Shown here in pieces: positions 22,073-29,675 of a stretch of DNA of 29,675 bases. The position numbers were made by a program, and so were the translations under genes. Under the pieces are notes generated by a model. It had not been told where the DNA came from. It was given only the letters and a program-made list of their open reading frames with translations, and searched no databases. The stretch is from a virus, in the IMG/VR virus record IMGVR_UViG_3300032116_010335, positions 1 to 29,675 of that record, one strand, 5' to 3'. The number at the start of each line of letters is the position of its first letter. Positions within the stretch are counted from its first letter, which is position 1.

Positions 22073-22813
22073 TCAATCCTCAGACTTCGCTACCTTGACA
22101 ACCTTGTAGCGATCTTTGGCGTCGCGGTCGATCAGACTCGATACCAGATGCAGACGGCGGAGATGGGCGTTAACGCGATCCTTCGTGATGCTGTCATCAA
22201 CTTCGACGACCGCTTCGTGGATCTGTGCCGCAGTGAGTCCGTTCTTGCCCGCCTTGAACAGAACCGAATTGATCAGATAAGCGGAAGATCCTTCACGGGA
22301 ACCCCATCGGTCGGTGTTCGCTTTCTCGGCCTTCTCAGCTTTCTTCGCTGGCTTCTTGTCTTTCTTGCCGGACTTCTTGGATGACTTCTTCGGTGCTTCA
22401 TCCTCGTCATCTTCGTCGTCCGCTGGTTTGGCTTTCTTTCCGGACTTCTTGGACTTCGTTGGCTTTTCGTCCTCTTCCTCCTCTTCCTCGTCGTCTTCGT
22501 CCTCTTCCTTTGCAGGCTTCTTGCCCTTCGCTGGCTTCTCAGCCTTTGCTGCTGGCTTCTCAGGTTTGGATGACTTCTTTGGAACGGTCGGGTCGTCGCC
22601 GGAGACTTCAATATCCTTTTCTGCATCACGGGCAGCGGCGATGTCGGCGAGAACTTCGATCTCGTACTTGCCGTCGTCTTCGTGGTCTTCCATGTTTTCT
22701 TCAACAAGGGCGAGCAACGCTTCGTTGCTGATAGGTTTACCCTTGACGGTTGTCTTCAGACCCATCTCGTCGGCGGCTGCTTTGAGATCCTTACGTGAAA
22801 TCTTTTTGGACAT
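22073..22813 (-). CDS. charged linker protein with C-terminal winged-helix-like domain
   Basis: 246 residues in three parts. An N-terminal SAP- or LEM-like helical segment (KDLKAAADEMGLKTTVKGKP, NEALLALVEEN) is followed by about 90 residues of Lys/Pro/Ala and Asp/Glu blocks (EEDEDDEEEEEEDEKPTKSK). The last 75 residues look like a winged helix (SAYLINSVLFKAGKNGLTAA, TKDRVNAHLRRLHLVSSLID). DNA binding is likely; a nucleoid-like or transcription role is inference. The DEKP/KKSSKK linkers resemble those in the single-strand DNA-binding protein and the acidic protein. A promoter-like element lies 70 nt upstream and a strong terminator downstream, suggesting a single-gene transcript. Confidence 0.75.
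   Translation of the reverse strand: MSKKISRKDLKAAADEMGLKTTVKGKPISNEALLALVEENMEDHEDDGKYEIEVLADIAAARDAEKDIEVSGDDPTVPKKSSKPEKPAAKAEKPAKGKKPAKEEDEDDEEEEEEDEKPTKSKKSGKKAKPADDEDDEDEAPKKSSKKSGKKDKKPAKKAEKAEKANTDRWGSREGSSAYLINSVLFKAGKNGLTAAQIHEAVVEVDDSITKDRVNAHLRRLHLVSSLIDRDAKDRYKVVKVAKSED
22398..22509. repeat. low-complexity tracts encoding acidic blocks
   Basis: Plus-strand TCATC/GTC and TCTTCC runs at about 22398-22423 and 22467-22509 encode the Asp/Glu blocks of the winged-helix protein. They are shorter and more Glu-rich than those at 8704-9480. Confidence 0.7.
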
Positions 22814-22882
22814 GGTACTGGTGTTCCTAAACGAACTGAAAAACTGTTTGCCAAAATTGGCGCGGAGCGTACACTAATAAAA

Positions 22883-22901
22883 AGTCGTAGAGATGTTAAG
22901 T
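22883..22901 (-). promoter_or_regulatory. conserved 19-bp element upstream of the winged-helix gene
   Basis: Minus-strand ACTTAACATCTCTACGACT followed by TTTTATTAG, which contains a -10-like TTTATT. It begins 2 nt after the stop of the preceding gene and is 70 nt before the start at 22813. Confidence 0.55.
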
Positions 22902-22902
22902 T

Positions 22903-23394
22903 TCAATCTGCGGATTTTTCAGAATTTTCCGAAACTGGTTCCGGAGACGGCAGTTCCATCACGTTTGTCATGGAATCCAGAACAAAAGTATTGTGAGCCG
23001 TTTCTTCCGCTGGTGGACCGGCTTCCGGTGCTGGCATCGAAGGGAGTGCTGCCGCTCTTTCTGTTGGTGGGGTTGCCAGCGATTCGATAATCGCTGCAGT
23101 TAGCCGCCTCCAGTAGAATTGACGATGTTTCGATGGTACACGTTCCCCCATCATGACGATGCCGTCCCGGACAGCTTCGCGTTCTTCGTGCGTTAGCTGA
23201 GAGTAAATCTTGTCGCTGTAGTAGCGGGCAATCTGAGAAATCAAAACGGCTTCAGGCGATTTGGCGTGTTTTGTCATCATCAATGAAAGTTGAATGCGAA
23301 CTTTCAAATTGGTATCAACCACAGTGAGCAACGGATCACTATACCCCTCTGGTGGGTATTTCATTTCGGGTATATCGGTGAGGTCGATCTTCAT
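22903..23394 (-). CDS. hypothetical phage protein
   Basis: 163 residues with GGAG ahead of ATG 23394. The N-terminal 100 residues are mixed alpha/beta (DPLLTVVDTNLKVRIQLSLM, LISQIARYYSDKIYSQLTHE), and the last 60 are a Pro/Ala/Glu-rich, probably disordered tail (PSMPAPEAGPPAEETAH). No family is recognised. It lies between the replicative helicase and the winged-helix gene, each boundary carrying a promoter-like element, so it may be expressed from its own transcript. Confidence 0.65.
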   Translation of the reverse strand: MKIDLTDIPEMKYPPEGYSDPLLTVVDTNLKVRIQLSLMMTKHAKSPEAVLISQIARYYSDKIYSQLTHEEREAVRDGIVMMGERVPSKHRQFYWRRLTAAIIESLATPPTERAAALPSMPAPEAGPPAEETAHNTFVLDSMTNVMELPSPEPVSENSEKSAD

Positions 23395-23441
23395 TTACTT
23401 CTCCAAGGAATGAAACTACGGAAATGGAACCACTATTCTGA

Positions 23442-23460
23442 AGTCGTAGAGATGCGGATT
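23442..23460 (-). promoter_or_regulatory. conserved 19-bp element after the helicase gene
   Basis: Minus-strand AATCCGCATCTCTACGACT followed by TCAGAATAG with a -10-like CAGAAT. It is the most diverged copy at its 5' end, begins just after the helicase stop and is 48 nt before the next start. Confidence 0.5.
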
Positions 23461-23461
23461 T

Positions 23462-24886
23462 TCATTTACGGAATTTACTGGATTTTCTTTCTGACGTCTC
23501 CAGCTTCCGAGGAACCCATATCGCACACTTTGCCGGGGAATAGGTCGCAAGGTCAGATGCTACGTAGATCGAGCGAGACTTGGAACCAGTGCGGCGGAAT
23601 GTGTATGAGAGTTTGAAGATGCTTTCGTGAATCTCGGTGCGGTCGATACCGATCTCCGCCGTGATGAAAGCTCTCTTTGTCTTTGATTCGCTGAAAGACT
23701 TTTCTGACAGTTCTTCTGAGTACGCAGAAGCATTCGCTTGCGTAGCGGTAACCAGTGCCAGTTTGTACGACTGGGACAGTGTACGCAGATCGCCCCAGAT
23801 TTCTGTAACAGCGAATCGATTGTCCTGATACTTACTCTTGCTCGCTCCGAGAATGTCCGCGTAGTCAACAACGACTACATGGATCTGGATACCGCGCATA
23901 GATAGAGAATCCAAAATGGATCTAATGGTTGAGACGGTAAGCATACCTCTGGGGAAGTTACGTGAGAAAAAACGATTTCTACACGCCTTTTTGAGTCGCT
24001 TCTTGATGCGATTGATTTCATCCTGAGTAAGTGCTTCCGCTGTCTCAACTTCCTCAACGTCGAAGATGACTTCGTTACCTTCCGACGTGAGGTCATTCCA
24101 GATCCACCTTGGCCCCTCTTTGTATGGCTTCCCCGCAGACCTCGCCGCGAACCTGAGAAACACCTGTTCATCCGTCATATCCCCCGCGTCAAGGTAGAGA
24201 ACGTTTTTGTTGGACTTCAGAGCAGAAATAGTCGTTTCAAGTAACCACTGGGACTTCCCACGTTTTTCAGGAGCAAGGAACGCGGTGAATGTACTCGGTG
24301 CAAACGTGTCGTCGAAGAACTTGTCAACTACTTCATTATCGAAATGGAAGACGGGGGCTGAAATCTTTGAGATGTCCGTGCCTACGTTCGGATCGTCAAA
24401 GATCGAATCGTATTCAGGTTCCCTTGTCAGCGTTACCGGCATTGCTCCCGGTACAATGTCAACGATGTTATCCGCAGAAGAACTACCACCCATTCTGTCA
24501 GAAGCGATCAGCACCTGCTGCCGTCGTAGTACTTCCTCAGTGATATCAAATAGCTGGTCTCTGCGGAACGTAGTCCCTTCCCACGCTTCAGCCACAGACA
24601 GTCGCAGGTTATCAATAGCTTCGCAAAGATCCCCACCACCGGACTTCTCTTCGAACGGTTCGAGGTACTGCATACGAAGGATATCATCGCCGGGGGCTTT
24701 ACCTGCTTTCACATAATGCTTCAGGCACCACTTGACTATTCGCTTTGGGGCATCAGCCAGAAACAGATCGTCTTCGTGCTGTGCGTGCCACACTGCGGCA
24801 GAGTGCAGAACCTGCGAATCATTTATCATCGCCCCCAGAACGATCAGATCGCGTTTTTGATTCTTGCTGGTTTCTTTGATTTTCAT
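23462..24886 (-). CDS. DnaB-like replicative helicase
   Basis: 474 residues. The N-terminal region (RDLIVLGAMINDSQVLHSAA) fits the DnaB N-domain. The RecA-like motor has a modified Walker A, FLAPEKRGKSQWLLET, in which the first Gly is Ala, a Walker B-like VVVVDYADILGASKS and motif VTATQANASAY. A late RRTGSKSRSIYV supplies a candidate arginine finger. It would unwind DNA ahead of the polymerase and interact with the primase encoded two genes upstream. It overlaps the preceding gene by 68 nt at its start. The KRGKS type of P-loop occurs in other phage DnaB-like proteins. Confidence 0.87.
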   Translation of the reverse strand: MKIKETSKNQKRDLIVLGAMINDSQVLHSAAVWHAQHEDDLFLADAPKRIVKWCLKHYVKAGKAPGDDILRMQYLEPFEEKSGGGDLCEAIDNLRLSVAEAWEGTTFRRDQLFDITEEVLRRQQVLIASDRMGGSSSADNIVDIVPGAMPVTLTREPEYDSIFDDPNVGTDISKISAPVFHFDNEVVDKFFDDTFAPSTFTAFLAPEKRGKSQWLLETTISALKSNKNVLYLDAGDMTDEQVFLRFAARSAGKPYKEGPRWIWNDLTSEGNEVIFDVEEVETAEALTQDEINRIKKRLKKACRNRFFSRNFPRGMLTVSTIRSILDSLSMRGIQIHVVVVDYADILGASKSKYQDNRFAVTEIWGDLRTLSQSYKLALVTATQANASAYSEELSEKSFSESKTKRAFITAEIGIDRTEIHESIFKLSYTFRRTGSKSRSIYVASDLATYSPAKCAIWVPRKLETSERKSSKFRK

Positions 24887-25673
24887 TATTGATAGTTCTC
24901 CTGATTACTGCATTTACGACTGCATCGGCAATGTAAGGGTTTTCCTGTCCTGCTCGCGTTGATCTGAGCATCGCTTGTAACTCTGCCACCATCGGCTGTG
25001 GGTTCTTGTACGAGATGTTGTGTACCGATCCACCCAGCGAACCATTCCATCCACTCCAGCTCACTTTCGATTTGAGATTCTTGATGAATGGAATAGTGTA
25101 ACTTCTTTCGAACACGTCAATCAGTGCCGGAGTGACAACGTCGAAGAACACCTGAAACTTATTCTCTTTCTTCAGGTTCTCACGATACTGTTCTGCCGCT
25201 TCGATAATGTCACCGCAGAACTCCAGATACTCCCACGCTGCGTAGATCAGTTCTTCTTTCGAAGTTGTCAGACCCTGAACCTCTCGTCGTGCCTGACACA
25301 TCAACTTTTCTGGCAGATGTGGATGAATCGTTCGGTATGACGGCAGATCCCATTGCTTTGTCTGGTTGTGAGCGTGTTTGTACATCCAGACAACATCATC
25401 CCACTTAGCCCGGAGTGCTCTCGCTGACTGTACCATCGCTTTCAATTTTGGGTCTGTCGAGTAGACATTGCAGAACCAGTCGAATACTGGTGGGAAGTTG
25501 TCTTCCGACTCGGATAAAAGTCTCAATACTCTCGACCATTCCGTCAGAGACGTTTTCCGCGAGAGTCCAATTCCAGCCTTGATGAGACACGAATGTAACT
25601 GTGTTGCCAGAGTCTCCGATTCCTTTGTCGAAACGGGTCGTGTCGATTTGTTGTGGTGGAACAGTTTGTCCAT
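24819..25673 (-). CDS. unknown protein, candidate helicase loader
   Basis: 284 residues, mainly helical, with Trp-containing stretches (SLTEWSRVLRLLSE, AKWDDVVWMYKHAHNQ) and no nucleotide-binding motif. The C-terminal 30 residues are polar and Arg/Gln-rich (NNENQRNQQESKTRS). Its place between the primase and the helicase, and the long overlap with the helicase start, suggest a helicase loader or primosome accessory. That is inferred from context only. ATG 25673 has AGGAG in front. Confidence 0.65.
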   Translation of the reverse strand: MDKLFHHNKSTRPVSTKESETLATQLHSCLIKAGIGLSRKTSLTEWSRVLRLLSESEDNFPPVFDWFCNVYSTDPKLKAMVQSARALRAKWDDVVWMYKHAHNQTKQWDLPSYRTIHPHLPEKLMCQARREVQGLTTSKEELIYAAWEYLEFCGDIIEAAEQYRENLKKENKFQVFFDVVTPALIDVFERSYTIPFIKNLKSKVSWSGWNGSLGGSVHNISYKNPQPMVAELQAMLRSTRAGQENPYIADAVVNAVIRRTINNENQRNQQESKTRSDRSGGDDK

Positions 25674-25688
25674 CGCTTTGCTCCTGTG

Positions 25689-26567
25689 TTATTTCAATAA
25701 CTTCCTGAGAGATTTAAGTTCGCTGGTATCAGCACTGTCGGGATCTTTTGCTTCCAGTTCAATAGTGAATGTCTTTCCGGGCAGCAGAGATAATTCTTCT
25801 GCCAGTCGTTGCATATACCGTTCCGCACCGTGGTCGTAACAGATGTACCGTTTTGGATACTTCGCTAACTGTTTGATCTGGGCTTTGCTGACTCGCGTTC
25901 CGAGTGTACCTAATGCACCGGGACCGATAGCCCACACGTCAAACAATCCTTCCACGACGACCACACTGTTCCGGGCATAGTCGTGACCGTAGAGCAACTT
26001 CTTATGATCGATCATCTCTTCTGATTTGCTGGCTGTCAGATAGCGAACAATATCTTCTGACTTTGCAATAGAGCGAGTGGTCCAGCTTACGACACGGTCG
26101 TTGTATTCAAACGGTATGAATATCCGCCACTGCAAACGACCACCTTCCAGACCGATTCCCTGTATGTGCCAGAGTTCCTGTAAGCGAAGCCATGAGTACC
26201 CCCGATCTCTCAGGTACTGCTTATGACAATCCTGCAACGGACCAATCCCATCCGGCAGTTTAAGAACTCCTGAGGCTTCGATTCCCTGTTGTAGATTCTT
26301 CTGTCTGGGTAGTTCGGCCACTATCTCACGGACTACAGCGAGACTGGCCCCTGTTAACGCCTGCAGCGTGCTTTCCAGATGTTTTCCACCACAACGCCAG
26401 CAGGAAAACCTACCGATCGCAACGTTGTATCCAAGGTGAAACTTATTACTGCCGGGACCGCAGTTGTAACAGTCAGTTTGTATCCAGCCGCGACTGGTGT
26501 GTGCTCCGTGGGTTCGATATGGGATTCTGTACTTTTCGCAGATTTGGATGAAGTCCATAATTCTCAT
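25689..26567 (-). CDS. DnaG-like DNA primase
   Basis: 292 residues. The N-terminus has a zinc-binding domain (TDCYNCGPGSNKFHLGYN and SCWRCGGKHLES). Residues 130-180 match a primase N-domain (RLQWRIFIPFEYNDRVVSWT), and the TOPRIM motif follows (VVVVEGLFDVWAIG, YICYDHGAERY). It makes RNA primers for the replisome. It is short compared with bacterial DnaG and lacks a helicase-binding C-terminal domain, which the next gene might supply. The start is ATG 26567 or ATG 26558, both without a strong ribosome site. A promoter-like element lies 60 nt upstream. Confidence 0.9.
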   Translation of the reverse strand: MRIMDFIQICEKYRIPYRTHGAHTSRGWIQTDCYNCGPGSNKFHLGYNVAIGRFSCWRCGGKHLESTLQALTGASLAVVREIVAELPRQKNLQQGIEASGVLKLPDGIGPLQDCHKQYLRDRGYSWLRLQELWHIQGIGLEGGRLQWRIFIPFEYNDRVVSWTTRSIAKSEDIVRYLTASKSEEMIDHKKLLYGHDYARNSVVVVEGLFDVWAIGPGALGTLGTRVSKAQIKQLAKYPKRYICYDHGAERYMQRLAEELSLLPGKTFTIELEAKDPDSADTSELKSLRKLLK

Positions 26568-26626
26568 TACACGGTGGAATTGAAATTGAGAACCGGGGGC
26601 TGTTTAATTCCGCCCGAACATTAGAC

Positions 26627-26645
26627 AGTCGTAGCGATGCTAACT
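26627..26645 (-). promoter_or_regulatory. conserved 19-bp element upstream of the primase gene
   Basis: Minus-strand AGTTAGCATCGCTACGACT followed by GTCTAATG, containing the -10-like TCTAAT. It begins 2 nt after the SNF2 helicase stop codon and lies 60 nt before the primase start. Confidence 0.62.
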
Positions 26646-26646
26646 T

Positions 26647-28026
26647 TCATCGGAATAATGTTTTTTGTGACTGGGCAAGTTGTTCCAGCAGTTCGATAGA
26701 TTCGCCTTCTCCACCGTCCAGAATCTGATTCAGGTTACCAGACTTCTCTTCGACCACTGACACAATCCGTTCTTCTACCGTACCCTGTGCCACAAGGTAA
26801 TAGATGAAGCAGTGGTTGTCCTGCGAGATACGATGGATACGTGCTTCGCCCTGTGCGTGTCTCGCTGGAACCCAGTCAATTTCAAAGAACGCTAGATGAC
26901 TGGCTGCAGTCAGGGTAAGTCCTTCGCCTGCCGCTTCGATGTTCCCGATGAACAAACGGCAGTTCGGATCGTTCTGGAATTTGTCAACTGCCAGTTTCCG
27001 CTTTTTCATGCTGGTGACTGTTCCGTCAACTCTCACATGCACCTTTGCGTACCTCTTACAAAGTTGCTCAATTGGTTCAGTGTGACATCCTAACAATACG
27101 AGTTTCTCGTCCGACTCGTGTAAGAAATCATCTATCCAATCTATCACATACTTCATCTTGTTCTTGATGATCAATCGCCTCAAATATCCAGTCTTCGAAA
27201 GAGACTGAGACTTCTTGGCTTTTAGCATCGCCCCCTTCCCATAGGTCTGTCCGACCCATGAAAGGAATTGCTTCTCTGCTTTCTTGTACTCGGCTTTATG
27301 TTCGTAAGGGAGTGGGATGATCTGTCTTGTGTATTCCGGCAGGTCTTTCAACACGTCTTTCTTCAGACGACGGAACATACACAGACGAGTCAGGTTACGG
27401 TGAAGTGTGTCAAGGTTCTGTGCTCCCCTGAATTCCAGCTTGCCGCGTATCACTTCAGCCTTACAGTACTTCGTACCGAACTTGACATACGAAGCATATC
27501 GGTCTGGTCTGAGCATATTGAGAACCGGCCACAGTTCGATGGGACGGTTGCGTAGTGGAGTACCGGACATAGGCAGGAAGTGATCACAATTCCACCGAAG
27601 CTGGTGTGTGAATTTATACTGGTCCGTTCTGCGGTTCGCTACTCCTTGGCACTCGTCAAGGATCAGGACTGCCGGTTCGATGTCACACAGTACATCGACC
27701 CACGCACCCAGAATAGCGAAGTTCAGAATGATGATCTCTGCTTTCTTTACCGCTCTCCGTCCGGCTTTGTTTACTTTACGACCTTCGAGTACCAGAGCAT
27801 GTTTGCCAAAGTGATGGCGTGCCTCATACTCCCAGTTGTACTTCAACGATGCTTTGCATACGATGACGCACGGGAACTTGCCTTTCTGTACGGACCACAG
27901 AAGAGACAGAAACGATTTGCCGAGACCCATCTCATCACCAATTAAAACGGTTCCACGAAACTTTTCAATCAGGTGGAACCCTTCGACTTGATGTGGGAGT
28001 GGTTTAGTCAGAGACTTCCACTTCAT
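26647..28026 (-). CDS. SNF2-family DNA helicase/translocase
   Basis: 459 residues with the full SF2/SNF2 motif set: Q-region PLPHQVEGF, motif I IGDEMGLGKS, Ia IVCKASLKYNW, motif II ILDECQGV (DECQ), motif III MSGTPLRNRP, motif IV region VLLGCHTEPI, motif V AAGEGLTLTAAS and motif VI RIHRISQDN. It is closest in architecture to short SMARCAL1-like phage helicases, which remodel forks or promote recombination. It follows a small gene with an ATGA overlap. Precise function in the phage is unknown. Confidence 0.93.
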   Translation of the reverse strand: MKWKSLTKPLPHQVEGFHLIEKFRGTVLIGDEMGLGKSFLSLLWSVQKGKFPCVIVCKASLKYNWEYEARHHFGKHALVLEGRKVNKAGRRAVKKAEIIILNFAILGAWVDVLCDIEPAVLILDECQGVANRRTDQYKFTHQLRWNCDHFLPMSGTPLRNRPIELWPVLNMLRPDRYASYVKFGTKYCKAEVIRGKLEFRGAQNLDTLHRNLTRLCMFRRLKKDVLKDLPEYTRQIIPLPYEHKAEYKKAEKQFLSWVGQTYGKGAMLKAKKSQSLSKTGYLRRLIIKNKMKYVIDWIDDFLHESDEKLVLLGCHTEPIEQLCKRYAKVHVRVDGTVTSMKKRKLAVDKFQNDPNCRLFIGNIEAAGEGLTLTAASHLAFFEIDWVPARHAQGEARIHRISQDNHCFIYYLVAQGTVEERIVSVVEEKSGNLNQILDGGEGESIELLEQLAQSQKTLFR

Positions 28027-28328
28027 ACGTATGATACCTTTGCTCGTTGTAGTGACTCAACTCGGAATGTGAGAATCGGTTCACCACTGGGAGTATTAAA
28101 TATGCGATAACCGTCGTCTACTTTCGTCATGGGTTGTGTGTACTCAAAGTTGTTGAGAATGCAACGATCAAGTACAATCGTCTTCAGCACCTTCTCTTCT
28201 TTGATTATACCCAAAGCGAGCATCCACCATTTGTCGCTTTCTTCATACTCGACAAACTTCTCTTTTGGCGGTTCTCCTGCGATAGTGTCTTCCATGTTAA
28301 TGATGATCTGGCAAAAATCTGTTGTCAT
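28023..28328 (-). CDS. small hypothetical protein
   Basis: 101 residues, mixed alpha/beta, with ESDKWWMLALGIIKEEKVLK and FEYTQPMTKVDDGYRIFNTP. No family is recognised. It has ATGA overlaps with both the sigma-like gene before it and the SNF2 gene after it, which supports a real, co-translated gene. Confidence 0.65.
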   Translation of the reverse strand: MTTDFCQIIINMEDTIAGEPPKEKFVEYEESDKWWMLALGIIKEEKVLKTIVLDRCILNNFEYTQPMTKVDDGYRIFNTPSGEPILTFRVESLQRAKVSYV

Positions 28329-28840
28329 CGGAGTGCCTCTCGTATTTCGTTACAGATATCGTGCAACTGTTCAGACGACCAGTTAAAGTGCTCCCGCACA
28401 ACCTTTAATACGCTTCTGGCTTTCGGCGTTCCGTCCAGAGCATACTTTACCCCGTCCGGCGGTTCCAAAGCCACCAGAACCGCGCCTGCGGCTTCCTGGG
28501 ATAGCTCAGAAAGAAAGTCCGGGAATGAAAATCGGGCACGGTCTTGCATATCGAACTTGTCGGAAATACGTCGCATGGGGTGTTTGGCTTTTCGATTGAC
28601 TTCGATGCGACGGGCAGCGTAGGTATCATCCCATACGACTTTGTACAGATATGCCTTGAACGCTTTACCGGCAGCAGGTCGATAGAAGCGACAGGCTTTG
28701 TCATACAGTAACCAGAGCGACGCTTTCATTTCTTCGAGATCACCGCCGATCTGGTTATGGACAGAATACAAAGCCTTCATCATATAAGGAATGTGCTTCT
28801 GGTACTCTTCAAGCGACAATGCTGGTGCAGAATTGGACAA
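28325..28840 (-). CDS. sigma-70-like (ECF-type) RNA polymerase sigma factor
   Basis: 171 residues. Residues 33-85 resemble sigma region 2: DLEEMKASLWLLYDKACRFY, then AFKAYLYKVVWDDTYAARRI. The C-terminus (RSVLKVVREHFNWSSEQLHD) looks like a small helix-turn-helix that would serve region 4. Phage sigma-like proteins of this size are known to redirect host RNA polymerase to middle or late genes. The start is TTG 28840 with a strong AAGGAG seven bases upstream. It overlaps the next gene by ATGA. It is the best candidate in the window for recognising the repeated promoter-like element, but that pairing is inference. Confidence 0.7.
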   Translation of the reverse strand: MSNSAPALSLEEYQKHIPYMMKALYSVHNQIGGDLEEMKASLWLLYDKACRFYRPAAGKAFKAYLYKVVWDDTYAARRIEVNRKAKHPMRRISDKFDMQDRARFSFPDFLSELSQEAAGAVLVALEPPDGVKYALDGTPKARSVLKVVREHFNWSSEQLHDICNEIREALR

Positions 28841-28888
28841 GTGCGAACTCCTTTTGCTGGGTGAAGTGTCAGATGTTTGCGGGCGTAC

Positions 28889-28917
28889 AGTCTAGCAAAT
28901 TTCAACGCAGAACGCAA
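28889..28917 (-). promoter_or_regulatory. candidate sigma-70-type promoter upstream of the sigma-like gene
   Basis: TTGCGT and TAGACT are 17 nt apart on the minus strand, with TGC just before the -10. It directly follows the stop codon at 28918 and is about 50 nt before the sigma-like start. Part of the upstream sequence weakly resembles the repeated 19-bp element. Confidence 0.4.
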
Positions 28918-29670
28918 CTAGGCAGTGGCTGGTGCCGCTTCGCTTTCGAGCGGGTATTCAGACCGTACTTCGACACGATTCACAACCGTTTGCTTCTGCC
29001 CCCGGTATTCTCCGTGTTCCTTGACCGTTACCCGGACAACGTACTCTCTGTTGTACTCCAGCCAGCGAGACGTGCCCGATGCAAACCAGACCAGCAGGTT
29101 ACCAGAGACGTCTACCATACGGTGAAGACATTTGGAATCGCGGAACGTATTATATGGGTGAGTTCCTGTCACCTTGACTCTCAGGTCAAAGCGACTACCA
29201 ACAAGGCCAATATGATCAGATACAGTTTTCCCAGTCGATTCTTCCATACACTTCTGGTATGAAACAACCGCACTCGCCGCGTACCCGATGGTCTTCCATG
29301 TGACGTATTCATTGTGGGCAATCACTTTCAGGTTGCTGTAGTAGTTGTTGCCGTCGGCATCGAGCGACTTCATCCAGTCGATAACCTTCGCTGCAAACGT
29401 TACGTCGTATTCTTCAGTTTCGATTGTCTCGATCTGCATACCGCGAGGGGGATGAAACTGATCGAAAGCGACAATACTGGTGGGCAGTTTGCATTCGTCT
29501 TCTGCCCTCGCTTTGTTGACGTATCCGGTACTGCGGACAATGGAAACTACGACTGCCATGTACTTCTGAAGATCGGCACACGCCAATTCTCTCGGCAGAC
29601 GAAATGATTCATCATCGTCAACAGTAAGTTCACTTTCCAGATGGAGCATACACGACGCCCACTCTGCCAT
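28918..29670 (-). CDS. phage protein with C-terminal OB-fold-like domain, 5' end possibly outside window
   Basis: 250 residues readable from ATG 29670; the frame stays open to the window edge, so the true start may be farther upstream. The last 100 residues follow a pattern I know from other phage proteins: HIGLVGSRFDLRVKVTG, HRMVDVSGNLLVWFASG, then RVTVKEHGEYRGQKQTVV. This looks like a beta-barrel domain, possibly nucleic-acid binding. The middle part (IDWMKSLDADGNNYYSNLKV, EYVTWKTIGYAASAVVSY) is not recognised. No catalytic residues are identified. Its role is unknown; replication or DNA binding is suggested only by position upstream of the sigma factor and helicase. Confidence 0.7.
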   Translation of the reverse strand: MAEWASCMLHLESELTVDDDESFRLPRELACADLQKYMAVVVSIVRSTGYVNKARAEDECKLPTSIVAFDQFHPPRGMQIETIETEEYDVTFAAKVIDWMKSLDADGNNYYSNLKVIAHNEYVTWKTIGYAASAVVSYQKCMEESTGKTVSDHIGLVGSRFDLRVKVTGTHPYNTFRDSKCLHRMVDVSGNLLVWFASGTSRWLEYNREYVVRVTVKEHGEYRGQKQTVVNRVEVRSEYPLESEAAPATA

Positions 29671-29675
29671 TGCCA

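Noticed and set aside
22314-22877. Plus-strand Ser/Phe-rich open frame
   Set aside because: Antisense of the charged winged-helix gene; composition mirrors the Asp/Glu/Lys codons.
1-29675. tRNA or rRNA genes
   Set aside because: No cloverleaf or ribosomal RNA segments were noticed; nearly all sequence is accounted for by protein genes.

Overview
This window looks like the replication, recombination and nucleotide-metabolism region of a lytic tailed bacteriophage (Caudoviricetes). It has a near-complete phage replisome, tightly packed genes with ATGA/TAATG-type overlaps, one dominant coding strand, strong Shine-Dalgarno sites and no ribosomal or housekeeping genes. No structural, packaging or lysis genes, tRNA genes or CRISPR arrays were seen. 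The host cannot be named from the sequence.

Layout. The minus strand carries almost everything and is read from the right end to the left. Right end (29670 to 28023): an unrecognised protein with a possible OB-fold domain, a sigma-factor-like protein and a small protein. Next (28026 to 22073): a SNF2-type helicase, DnaG-like primase, a candidate helicase loader, a DnaB-like helicase, an unknown protein and a charged protein with a C-terminal winged-helix-like domain. Then (22004 to 15910) comes a base-modification block: QueD, QueE, FolE, a degenerate QueD paralogue with a long extra domain, a GT-B glycosyltransferase and a DpdA-type base transferase. The last is split and permuted: its C-terminal body comes first, then an HNH endonuclease whose C-terminus carries a DpdA-like N-terminal segment. 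Next (15920 to 6654): sliding clamp, MazG-like pyrophosphohydrolase, UDG-like/3'-5' exonuclease fusion, family A polymerase, clamp loader, a UvsY-like candidate, a zinc-containing single-strand DNA-binding protein with a poly-Asp tail, an acidic low-complexity protein, a RecA-like recombinase and a 5' nuclease. Then (6661 to 740): a resolvase-like nuclease, small genes, ThyX, a DUF3310 protein and an SbcCD module in which the SbcC ATPase is broken into pieces with SbcD between them. At the left edge two plus-strand genes (a partial CDS and a GT-A-type glycosyltransferase) converge on the minus-strand array.

How it fits together. The replisome copies the genome, while SbcCD, RecA-like, UvsY-like, 5' nuclease and resolvase proteins support recombination-dependent replication. 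FolE, QueD and QueE make 7-carboxy-7-deazaguanine, and a DpdA-type enzyme would exchange guanine in DNA for a deazaguanine. The glycosyltransferase gene is coupled to dpdA by a TAATG overlap and resembles the family that adds sugars to queuosine, so I infer a possible glycosylated 7-deazaguanine DNA modification. No QueC is visible here.

Regulation. A conserved 19-bp element (minus-strand consensus close to ARTTAGCATCNCTRCGACT) occurs six times, five of them at the stop codon of one gene and 32 to 70 nt before the next start. It is usually followed by an A/T-rich -10-like hexamer and is probably a phage-specific promoter. Three strong hairpins with U-tracts lie just upstream of the starts of ThyX, the RecA-like gene and QueD.
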